From an uncultured Isosphaeraceae bacterium (GTDB taxonomy: Bacteria; Planctomycetota; Planctomycetia; Isosphaerales; Isosphaeraceae): a stretch of 64,000 bases of DNA. Made by a program: the position numbers and the translations under genes. This document shows positions 26,006-33,727 of this stretch, one piece after another. Each line of letters opens with the position of its first letter. Position 1 is the first letter of the stretch. Below the pieces are notes generated by a model. It was not told the DNA's origin and did no database searches. It saw nothing but the letters and a program-made list of their open reading frames with translations. The DNA is taken from assembly GCA_945957605.1 (NCBI GenBank), contig CAMFLR010000011.1, positions 62,001-126,000 on the forward strand. The letters are read 5' to 3'.

Positions 26006-27136
26006 ATGTTGCGTTGGATTCTTTTTTCCGTGGTTGTAGTCGCGGCCGCAGGCATAGCGACCCTCGCATCGTCGTTCGTGTCGACGTCTTCAAGTAGTTC
26101 CGACAGTCCTGCCCCGGTTGAAAAGGTTGTGCCCAGCGGTCCCGCCGGTTTGGCGACGGTCGATGCGCCGACGACTTTTGAGGCCGGCACGATGGCGCAG
26201 CAGACCGACGGCCAGCACGAATGGTACATCAAGAACACAGGCGCAGGCGATTTGAGGCTAAGCCAGGGTGAGAGTACCTGTTCGTGCACGATCGCGAACC
26301 TGGCCGATGGCAAGGAGCAAACCCTCGCTCCCGGCGAGTCGACGAAAATCACCCTGAATTGGAACACGAAGGCGAACAACGGTAAGTGGGCGCAGACTGC
26401 CACGATCAAGCTTGAGAACGATCCTGAAAAGCGAGGGATTGATTTCAAGGTTGAAGGAACGGTGCGGCCGGCGATCATCATGTTCCCGAGCGATGGTACG
26501 GTCGACTTCGGTTCGGTTGAAAACGAGACGCCTCACGTTCGCGACGCCGTCATGTTCTCGCTCGATCGGCCCGAGACGAAATACAAAATCAAAGGGATCT
26601 CCAACCCAAGCCTGCTCGACGCCAGCGTAACACCAGTGTCGCCCGCAGAGTTGAAGCAGGTTCAAGCGCATGAAAATGCCGAGTTGAAGTCTGCCTCGAA
26701 GGTCTCAATCACGCTGAAAACGAACGTTCCCATTGGAAGTTTCGCCGAGGAAATCCGTCTCGAGACCGATCATCCCTCGCGGCCGGCGGTCACACTCAGC
26801 GTTCGAGGTATCGTTCAGGGGCCAATCACACTTACGCCCGGACGCCTTTCGCTATCCGGCGTTTCATCCAAAAAGGGTGACTCTCAGAAGGCCACGATCT
26901 GGGTACGCCGGCAGAAGACGACTCACTTCACTGTCGAACGAAAGCCCAAGAATGTCGAGGTGGCGCTGGTTCCCGTTGGCGATACGGCCGGCGCGGCCAG
27001 CCGATACCAGCTCACTCTGACAATACCGGCAGGCGCCGCCGCTGGAAGCATCATCGACGAAGTCGTTCTCAAGACCGATCACCCGGGTGCGGCGGAGATC
27101 CGAATTCCGATCATCGCAACAGTCAAAGCGGATTGA
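26006..27136 (+). CDS. DUF1573 domain protein, membrane-anchored, copy 1
   Basis: A 376-residue protein with an N-terminal hydrophobic anchor (MLRWILFSVVVVAAAGIATL) and a Ser-rich spacer, then DUF1573-type Ig-like domains. The segment TFEAGTMAQQTDGQHEWYIK followed by STCSCTIANL is the family core, with two conserved cysteines; a second and third beta-sandwich follow. It should sit outside the cytoplasmic membrane. The family function is unknown. I use the ATG at 26006, which begins the anchor; GGGAGCG precedes it. The next gene is a close paralogue. Confidence 0.88.
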   Translation: MLRWILFSVVVVAAAGIATLASSFVSTSSSSSDSPAPVEKVVPSGPAGLATVDAPTTFEAGTMAQQTDGQHEWYIKNTGAGDLRLSQGESTCSCTIANLADGKEQTLAPGESTKITLNWNTKANNGKWAQTATIKLENDPEKRGIDFKVEGTVRPAIIMFPSDGTVDFGSVENETPHVRDAVMFSLDRPETKYKIKGISNPSLLDASVTPVSPAELKQVQAHENAELKSASKVSITLKTNVPIGSFAEEIRLETDHPSRPAVTLSVRGIVQGPITLTPGRLSLSGVSSKKGDSQKATIWVRRQKTTHFTVERKPKNVEVALVPVGDTAGAASRYQLTLTIPAGAAAGSIIDEVVLKTDHPGAAEIRIPIIATVKAD

Positions 27137-27441
27137 ATAACCCAAGGCGTTACTGCCGCAAAGGTTAGGCCATGCACGCCACATCAGTGCGGCTTGAGTC
27201 TTGAATCACGGGCTTGGTCTTCGCGGCCTTTCATCGTGAAAAATCACGACGAATGCGTTCAACAAATTACGAACCTTCCAGGTTCCATCGTCGTAACAGG
27301 TAACGGCCAATTGTGCGGTTGCTTGACTGTAACCTCTGGCCGTTCTTAAAATCGCGCATCTCTCGCAATCTTCTTCGCTCACTCGTAACGCCGTCTCCGC
27401 CCGCGAAATCCGCCGGGGGAATCGCGTTCGGGAGTTCCTTC
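27137..27441 (+). promoter_or_regulatory. Intergenic region with duplicated upstream block, copy B
   Basis: This 305-base gap separates the two DUF1573 genes. Bases 27241-27325 repeat the block found at 25790-25875 (AAATCAC, TGCGTTCAAC, CGAACCTTC, TTGCTTG), and CGCGTTCGGGAG is shared just before both ATG codons. The second gene therefore probably has its own promoter and does not depend on read-through. No other feature is visible. Confidence 0.5.
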
Positions 27442-28665
27442 ATGCTTCGCTGGGTTATCTTCTCTGTGGTTGTGGTCGTCGGCGCGGGTATCGCGACGAT
27501 CGCGGCGTCGTATCTCTCGACCTCCTCGTCGAAGCCCGACGAGCCGGTTCCTACCGGACAAAGCTTGCCGGCTGGTCCCACAGGGACCGCCAACCTGACC
27601 GAGCCGACGACTTTCAAGTTCGGCACGATGTCGCAGCAATCGGAAGGCAAGCACGACTGGTACCTCACCAACACCGGTAAGGGCGAGCTCAAGCTCAGCA
27701 AGGGCGACAGCACCTGCTCGTGCACGATGGCGAACCTGGCGGAAGGCCAGGAACAAATTCTCGCCGCGGGCCAGTCGACGAAAATCACGCTTTCCTGGAA
27801 CACAAAGACCAACAATGGCCCGTGGTCGCAACGCGCCACCATTCTGGTGAAGAACGATCCGGACAAGCAGAAGATCGACTTCTTCGTCGAGGGAACCGTT
27901 CGGCCGGCGATCACCACTTTCCCCACCGATGGAGCCGTCGATTACGGTTCGGTGGAGAACGATGTCAAGCATGATCGTGATGTTGCGATCTTCTCGATCG
28001 ACCGCCCCAACACAAAGTTCAAGATCAAGGCTGTCTCCAACGCGAACCTGCTCGACGTCAGCGTGAAGCCGGTCACGCCCGATGAACTGAAGCAGATTCA
28101 AGCGCAGGTCAACATGATGCATGCTCACAAGGAGCCGGCTGGCACCCCGCCCAAGGAGCACGAAGACGCTGAAAAGGGGCACTCCCACGACGATGCCCAG
28201 GTTAAGACAGCCTCGAAGGTTTCAATCACGCTCAAGGCCAATGCACCGCTCGCGGGATTCGCCGAGGAAGTGCTCGTCGAAACCGACCACCCCGCGAAGC
28301 CGACCGTTCAGTTGCACGTTCATGGCAACGTGAAGGGGCCAATTACGATGACCCCCGAACGATTCCGGATGCTGGAAGTCTCCGCCAAAAAGGGAGATAC
28401 CCAGAAGGTGACGATCTGGGTTCGCGACCAGAAGAAGACAAACTTCACGGTCGAGAAAAAGCCCAAGAACGTCGAAGTGAAAATCGCTGCGGTTGAGAAC
28501 TCCGCGAACTCTGCCAATTCCGCAGCAACCCGCTATGAACTCACGCTGACCGTTCCACCAGGCGCTGCCCCCGGCAGCATCACCGACGATATCGTGCTCA
28601 AGACCGATCACCCGCGTGCGGCCGAGGTCAAAGTTCCGGTCGTCGTGCTAATTCGGGCGAACTGA
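27442..28665 (+). CDS. DUF1573 domain protein, membrane-anchored, copy 2 with His-rich insert
   Basis: A 407-residue paralogue of the preceding gene with the same layout: N-terminal anchor (MLRWVIFSVVVVVGAGIATI), spacer, then DUF1573 core with GDSTCSCTMANLAEG and the following Ig-like domains. It differs by a roughly 30-residue charged insert between domains containing MMHAHKEPAG, KEHEDAEKGHSHDD, with five histidines, which could bind a metal ion (inference). I use the ATG at 27442, beginning the anchor. Product is expected outside the cytoplasmic membrane; role unknown. Confidence 0.88.
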   Translation: MLRWVIFSVVVVVGAGIATIAASYLSTSSSKPDEPVPTGQSLPAGPTGTANLTEPTTFKFGTMSQQSEGKHDWYLTNTGKGELKLSKGDSTCSCTMANLAEGQEQILAAGQSTKITLSWNTKTNNGPWSQRATILVKNDPDKQKIDFFVEGTVRPAITTFPTDGAVDYGSVENDVKHDRDVAIFSIDRPNTKFKIKAVSNANLLDVSVKPVTPDELKQIQAQVNMMHAHKEPAGTPPKEHEDAEKGHSHDDAQVKTASKVSITLKANAPLAGFAEEVLVETDHPAKPTVQLHVHGNVKGPITMTPERFRMLEVSAKKGDTQKVTIWVRDQKKTNFTVEKKPKNVEVKIAAVENSANSANSAATRYELTLTVPPGAAPGSITDDIVLKTDHPRAAEVKVPVVVLIRAN

Positions 28666-28949
28666 GCAGAATCATAACTCACTGGCATCGCACTCGTTAC
28701 GACAGTTCACCCATGTCGGATTGGGCTTTTTGCCGAAATCGGGTAGAACTCGGACGGCGGTGCGATGCCGGACAGCCGGTCAATTTCGGCGAACAGGGAC
28801 GTGGAACGGCCTTTTCGTTGACGGGTCCGGCTGAGCGGCGTGCAAAGGAAGTTGTGTACTGACAAGGGGCTGCGTAGCGTCCGGCCAATCATGCAACGCG
28901 GACTGGACGCGCGCCCGGCTTGCCCCCTCTCGCTTCGGAAAGGATGACG

Positions 28950-30557
28950 ATGACCCGAACTGAGTCGCGGCTGATCCTGGCCGTGGGCCTGGCCATGGCC
29001 GTCCTGCCGAATAGCGGATGCGGTAATCCTGAAGGGAAAGCCGGATCGGAAGGGGCCCGAAAGGTCCCACAGGTCGCAATTAGTACCGATGCACCAACTT
29101 CCAAGCCCAAGCTCTTTGCGGATTGGAAGGGACTCGACGCCGTTCTGCTCGTCACCGGCGAAATGAACAGCTATCTCGACCCGTGCGGTTGCACCAAGGG
29201 ACAGCTTGGCGGCCTCGGGCGTCGCTACGACCTCATGGAGAAAATGAAGGACGCCAAGATTCCATTCGCCCGCGTCGACCTGGGCGGCTTGATGAAGGAT
29301 CCCGCTTCGGATCGCGGCGGTATGGAACAAGCGAAGGTCAAGTTCGACACCGCGCTCAAAGCGCTGTCGATGATGAAATACGACGCGATTGGCCTGAGTC
29401 CTGAGGATCTCAAACTCGGCGTCATGAACACGCTGAGCGTCTATTTGAACCTGAAAGACACGCTCAACTTCGTTTGCGCCAATGCGAAATTTGCCAAGGA
29501 CGTCAGTGATGCTTTCGTCGGCACGCTTCGCCCGACCGTCGTCACGCAGGCCGGGCCATACAAAGTGGGTATCACGGCAGTCGTTGATCCGGCCGTCTAC
29601 GCTCTGCTCAAAGATCCCGACCGCGCGACGCTCGAAATCACCCCTCCCGAAAAAGTCCTTCCCGCAATCGCCAAGGACCTTGATTCGAAGTCCGACATTC
29701 AGGTTTTGCTGGTGCAAGGTAACGAGCCGTTCGCCAGGAAGCTCGCGGAAGCGAACCCGACTTTCGACATCGTCGTTTGCACTTCTCAAGTTGCCGACCC
29801 TGATCCGAAGCCAACTTCCCTGAACAACGGGGCGACGCAACTCATCCAGGTCGGCCACAAAGGGAAATATGTGGGCGCTGTCGGACTATTTGCCTCTTCG
29901 GCAGGGAAGCCGCCTGAGGTCAAGTACGAAAAGCTTTCGCTCAACGATCGCAACTATCACAACGCCGAACCAATGCGTGCGCTGATCGACGAGGAGATGC
30001 AAAACCAGTTCAAGGTGCTCGGCACCGTCGAAAACTTCGTCCGGCACGCGAATGTCGAGGCGCCGGCGGGTTCGACCTACGTCGGAGCGATCGGCTGTAA
30101 GTCGTGCCATCCCAACACGTATGCCTTCTGGGCGCAGAGCAAGCACGCTAACGCGTACGAGCCGCTGATCAACAATCCTCACGACCCCAAACGCAAGCGG
30201 CAGTTTGACGCCGAGTGCATCAGTTGCCACACCACTGGTTTCACTTATACGAGCGGGTGGGTTTCGGAAGAGAAGACTCCGTACCTCAAAGGCAACCAGT
30301 GCGAAAACTGCCACGGCCCGGCGTCGAAGCACGTAGGTGATCCCGACAATGTCGAATTCCGCAAGGCCATTGCCCGCTCCTCAGAAATGGCGGATAAGGG
30401 AGGCCTGTGCCTCAAATGCCACGACGACGACAATTCGCACGACTACAACTTCCCGAATTACTACGGCCGAATCGTCCATAAAGGCATGGACGATTACAAG
30501 GATCCGAAGTCGCATAAAAAAGGTCTGACGCCCGAGCAGGCTCGCGCGGCACAGTAA
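28950..30557 (+). CDS. Multiheme c-type cytochrome lipoprotein with phosphoesterase-like N-terminal domain
   Basis: A 535-residue exported protein. The signal ends in AVLPNSGCGN, a plausible lipobox. Residues about 65-360 resemble the calcineurin-like fold of UshA/SoxB-type proteins and hold SYLDPCGCTKGQLGGLGRR, the form in which this family usually appears with cytochromes. The C-terminal part has four CxxCH heme motifs: CKSCH near 383, CISCH near 424, CENCH near 451 and CLKCH near 487, resembling cytochrome c554-type domains. It probably passes electrons outside the membrane; the donor is unknown. The ATG at 28950 has AGGA 5 bases upstream; one at 28944 is also possible. Confidence 0.88.
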   Translation: MTRTESRLILAVGLAMAVLPNSGCGNPEGKAGSEGARKVPQVAISTDAPTSKPKLFADWKGLDAVLLVTGEMNSYLDPCGCTKGQLGGLGRRYDLMEKMKDAKIPFARVDLGGLMKDPASDRGGMEQAKVKFDTALKALSMMKYDAIGLSPEDLKLGVMNTLSVYLNLKDTLNFVCANAKFAKDVSDAFVGTLRPTVVTQAGPYKVGITAVVDPAVYALLKDPDRATLEITPPEKVLPAIAKDLDSKSDIQVLLVQGNEPFARKLAEANPTFDIVVCTSQVADPDPKPTSLNNGATQLIQVGHKGKYVGAVGLFASSAGKPPEVKYEKLSLNDRNYHNAEPMRALIDEEMQNQFKVLGTVENFVRHANVEAPAGSTYVGAIGCKSCHPNTYAFWAQSKHANAYEPLINNPHDPKRKRQFDAECISCHTTGFTYTSGWVSEEKTPYLKGNQCENCHGPASKHVGDPDNVEFRKAIARSSEMADKGGLCLKCHDDDNSHDYNFPNYYGRIVHKGMDDYKDPKSHKKGLTPEQARAAQ

Positions 30558-30627
30558 TGCCGCCGCAAGGTCGTCGGCGAACGAGTTGCAATCGCCCCTG
30601 AGAAACCGCAAGAAAAGGAGTTCGCCG

Positions 30628-30945
30628 ATGTCGGCTTCACGGTTTGACCGGATGGTGAGCAAGTACCGCGAGGATCACAAAAACCCGGTCAACCACGTGC
30701 TCCACGTGTTCGTGGGCTGGCCGATGGTCGCCGCGGCGCTCTTGCTCGCCATCTTCAAGCCCTGGCTGGCGCTCGGCCTCTTCCTCGGCGGCTATGCGAT
30801 CATGTTCACGGGGCACTTCGTGTTCGAGAAAAACACACCGACGATTATTCGCCACCCATCAACGCCATTTGTGATGGCGTGGTCGGTGATTCGCAGCCTC
30901 GGCGGCGGCATTGCTCGGCTTGCGACGGCCGGCAAGGCCCGCTGA
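30628..30945 (+). CDS. Mpo1-like (DUF962) membrane protein
   Basis: A 105-residue protein of the DUF962/Mpo1 family. In yeast Mpo1 is an iron-dependent dioxygenase acting on 2-hydroxy fatty acids. Two hydrophobic segments (about 30-55 and 60-75) and the conserved histidines in REDHKNPVNHVLHVFVGWP and FTGHFVFEKN-TPTIIRHP are present. The bacterial substrate is not known. AAAAGGAG sits 7 bases before the ATG. It follows the cytochrome gene by 70 bases. Confidence 0.85.
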   Translation: MSASRFDRMVSKYREDHKNPVNHVLHVFVGWPMVAAALLLAIFKPWLALGLFLGGYAIMFTGHFVFEKNTPTIIRHPSTPFVMAWSVIRSLGGGIARLATAGKAR

Positions 30946-30976
30946 TCGCATCCTGAACAAATATCCAGCGATTTGC

Positions 30977-31006
30977 TTGACACGACCTGAGTGGGGTGGC
31001 TAGGAT
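30977..31006 (+). promoter_or_regulatory. Sigma-70-like promoter for the tRNA-binding protein gene
   Basis: TTGACA (30977-30982) and TAGGAT (31001-31006) are separated by 18 bases, close to the housekeeping consensus, and lie 45 bases ahead of the ATG at 31051. It suggests the tRNA-binding gene is expressed constitutively. Confidence 0.6.
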
Positions 31007-31050
31007 GTCACCCGATTCAGGTCTTTTGTATTTGAAGGTGAGGAGCAGCG

Positions 31051-31386
31051 ATGGCCGACCCGATTGCGTACGACGATTTCGCCAAGGTGGAACTGCGGGT
31101 GGCCAAGGTTCTGGAAGCGCGTCCTCACCCGAACGCCGACAAGTTGCTGCTCCTGCAAGTCGATCTCGGCGAGGAAACGCCCCGGCAGGTCGTCGCCGGA
31201 ATCAAGGCGCACTACCCGCCCGAAACGCTTGTAGGCAAGAACATTATCGTCGTGGCGAACCTTGCGCCGGCGATGCTCCGCGGCGAAGCGTCCAACGGTA
31301 TGTTGCTGGCCGCGACGTCGGGCGAGAAGGTGATTCTCCTCACCGTCGACGATCAGGACTGCGTTCCGGGCGCGAAGATCAAGTAA
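31051..31386 (+). CDS. tRNA-binding domain protein, MetRS C-terminal (beta subunit) type
   Basis: A 111-residue stand-alone OB-fold tRNA-binding domain like the C-terminal part of methionyl-tRNA synthetase (also CsaA/Trbp111). Core segments are FAKVELRVAKVLEARPHPNADKL (residues 10-32, split here as FAKVELRVAKV and HPNADKLLLLQVD), VAGIKAHYPPE and NLAPAMLRGEASNGMLLAA. It should bind tRNA elbows as a dimer. No methionyl-tRNA synthetase gene is adjacent, so whether it serves as a detached subunit is open. AGGAG precedes the ATG and a good promoter lies upstream. Confidence 0.9.
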   Translation: MADPIAYDDFAKVELRVAKVLEARPHPNADKLLLLQVDLGEETPRQVVAGIKAHYPPETLVGKNIIVVANLAPAMLRGEASNGMLLAATSGEKVILLTVDDQDCVPGAKIK

Positions 31387-31437
31387 GCGAGATTCGTTCA
31401 ATCCGATTCGATCAACCTATCATCATCAGGCCGGCGC

Positions 31438-32889
31438 ATGCCCCCCACTTCGCGCGATCTGGGAGACTTCCAAACTCCGCCCGGCCTGGTTGATCAGGTG
31501 GTCGATTTGCTCGACCGGCTCGAGATTCCGCGTACGCGCGTTCTCGAGCCGACGTGCGGTCGTGGACATTTTCTCTCTGCACTGCTCGCGACAAAGATTC
31601 GTCCCAGCGAGATCGTCGGCTTCGAGTTGCAGGCCGAGCATCTAGCCGTTGCGCGGGCAAGTGTTGATTCTGGGATCGCGTCGCTCGGCCAGGGCGACTT
31701 TTTCGAGGTCGAGCTCCGCACGATCGAATGGCGCGAGAGCGGCCCGCTTCTGGTCATCGGCAATCCACCGTGGGTCACGTCGGCCGAGTTGGGCCGGTTA
31801 GGGAGCACGCGCGGACCGGTTCGCCGCTCGCTTGCGGGAATGTCCGGCCTCGATAGCTTGACTGGCGCCTCGAACTTCGACCTCGCTGAAGCGGTCTGGC
31901 TCAAGCTGCTCAACGAGATCGACGAGCCAGGCGCGACGATTGCCCTGCTTTGCAAGACTCTCACCGCGCGCAAGATCGTCAGAGCGATCAACGCGCGGGG
32001 ATATCGCGTCGCCTCGGCTTTGATCTGCCGCATCGACGCCCGCAAATGGTTCGGTGCTGCTGTTGATGCCTGCCTGCTGATGGTCACTCTCGGAGAGCCA
32101 CCGAAAGCGCTACGGGTTCCGGTGTTTTCGAGTTTGAACGCCCGAGAGCCCGAACGTGAGATTGGCGTCATCGACGGGATGGTCGTTTCGGACCTTGGAC
32201 TCTTCGACGAGACCTCCTTTGCGTTCGGGAACTTTGCACGCACCTGGCGACAGGGCGTGAAGCACGATGCCAAGGCCGTGATGGAACTGCGGTTTTACGA
32301 CGGCGAATTGCGAAATGGATTCGGCGAACTGGTCGAGATCGAACCGGACTACCACTTCCCGCTCATGAAAGGGGCTGATCTCGCGCGAAACACGATTCGC
32401 ACCGAAAATCGCGTGATCGTCACGCAACTTCGCGTTGGTGACGACACTAAACCGCTTGAAACGCTTGCTCCCAAGCTCTGGAAATATCTCGGCCAACACG
32501 CAGGAGTGTTCGAGTCGCGCAAGTCGCGCATCTACAACGGTCAACCGCCGTTTTCGATGTTTGGCATCGGTAGTTATACGTTCGAGCCGCACAAGGTGGC
32601 GGTGCCCGGGCTGCACAAGGGTGTGCCGTTTCAGGCGATTCGGCCAGTCGACAACCGACCTGTTGTGCTCGACGACACATGCTATTTTCTCCCCTGTTCA
32701 AACGCGGCCGACGCGCGGACAACGGCTCGTTTGCTCAATGGGGACATGGCGCAAAAGCTCATCGCAGCGCTGAGTTTTGCGGATGCCAAGCGGCAAATCA
32801 CCAAATCTGTTTTGCAACGCATCGACCTGACGCGGTTGGTTGAGGCGGAGACCAGTGCGCCGCTGGCGGCCGCCTCGCCCGTCGAGTAA
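31438..32889 (+). CDS. N6-adenine-type DNA methyltransferase, orphan
   Basis: A 483-residue SAM-dependent methyltransferase. Motif I is LEPTCGRGHFLSALL (residues 36-50) and the catalytic motif IV is GNPPW near 108-112, the form used by amino-methylating enzymes such as TaqI-type adenine methyltransferases. The region after about 290 has no catalytic motif and may be a target recognition domain. No restriction endonuclease, specificity subunit or defence gene is nearby, so it is either an orphan epigenetic enzyme or methylates another substrate. It starts 51 bases after the tRNA-binding protein gene. No sign of transfer such as a mobile element next to it. Confidence 0.85.
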   Translation: MPPTSRDLGDFQTPPGLVDQVVDLLDRLEIPRTRVLEPTCGRGHFLSALLATKIRPSEIVGFELQAEHLAVARASVDSGIASLGQGDFFEVELRTIEWRESGPLLVIGNPPWVTSAELGRLGSTRGPVRRSLAGMSGLDSLTGASNFDLAEAVWLKLLNEIDEPGATIALLCKTLTARKIVRAINARGYRVASALICRIDARKWFGAAVDACLLMVTLGEPPKALRVPVFSSLNAREPEREIGVIDGMVVSDLGLFDETSFAFGNFARTWRQGVKHDAKAVMELRFYDGELRNGFGELVEIEPDYHFPLMKGADLARNTIRTENRVIVTQLRVGDDTKPLETLAPKLWKYLGQHAGVFESRKSRIYNGQPPFSMFGIGSYTFEPHKVAVPGLHKGVPFQAIRPVDNRPVVLDDTCYFLPCSNAADARTTARLLNGDMAQKLIAALSFADAKRQITKSVLQRIDLTRLVEAETSAPLAAASPVE

Positions 32890-32943
32890 AACCGAAAGCT
32901 CAACCGACTCGATTTTGTCCCAATCTCTGCCCGAGGCGAAGCC

Positions 32944-33702
32944 ATGGCGTTCGCAACGATCAATTATTTCAGCAAGTCGCTCGTCAAGGCATCGTCATTC
33001 AATATCGTGTTTCCCGACGACGCAGCGATCCCCAAGCCGTGGTCGGTGTTTTACCTGCTACACGGACTCTCGGACGATCACACAATCTGGATGCGGCGAA
33101 CGAGCATCGAGCGATACGTCGCTGGACTGCCGCTGGTCGTTGTGATGCCGGATGGCGGACGTGGCTGGTACACGAACGGCATTGAAGGTTACGCACACGA
33201 AGATGATTTGATCAAAGACGTCGTCGGGCTGGTTGATCGCACGTTTCCAGTCAAGGCCGAGCGCAGCGGACGGGCGATCGGTGGTCTGTCGATGGGCGGC
33301 TACGGCGCGGTCAAGGTTGGCCTAAAACATCATGAGATGTTCGCCAGCATCAACTCGCACTCGGGCGCGCTCGGCTTTGCGCGGATCTCCGGCGAAGACG
33401 CACGCAAGCTCAGCCCCGAGTTCACGCGGATTTTTGGCAAGTCGCCCAAGGACGGCCCGGAAGATCCATTCGCGATCGTGCAAAAGATCGACCATGGACG
33501 AGTGCCAGCGATGCGGATCGACTGCGGCGTCGAGGATTTTCTCCTCGACCAGAACCGTCAGTTTCACGCGCATCTCGACTCACTGCATATCGCGCACGAG
33601 TATCAGGAGTATCCCGGCTCGCACGACTGGGCCTACTGGGACAAGCACGTCCAAGAAGCAGTCGCGTTCCACGCCAGGAATCTTAATTTGAAGAAGGTGT
33701 AA
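32944..33702 (+). CDS. Esterase, FrmB/acetyl-esterase type
   Basis: A 252-residue alpha/beta hydrolase of the esterase D family (S-formylglutathione hydrolase-like and antigen 85-like). The nucleophile elbow is GLSMGGYG with Ser near 116, the acid is probably in DCGVEDFLLDQN near 198, and the histidine in GSHDWAYWDKH near 227. YLLHGLSDDHTIW near 39 is the typical oxyanion region. No signal peptide, so it should be cytoplasmic. Substrate not determinable. GAGG lies 7 bases before the ATG. Confidence 0.88.
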   Translation: MAFATINYFSKSLVKASSFNIVFPDDAAIPKPWSVFYLLHGLSDDHTIWMRRTSIERYVAGLPLVVVMPDGGRGWYTNGIEGYAHEDDLIKDVVGLVDRTFPVKAERSGRAIGGLSMGGYGAVKVGLKHHEMFASINSHSGALGFARISGEDARKLSPEFTRIFGKSPKDGPEDPFAIVQKIDHGRVPAMRIDCGVEDFLLDQNRQFHAHLDSLHIAHEYQEYPGSHDWAYWDKHVQEAVAFHARNLNLKKV

Positions 33703-33727
33703 CGGGCCAGCCAAGGGAGCGACGGAC

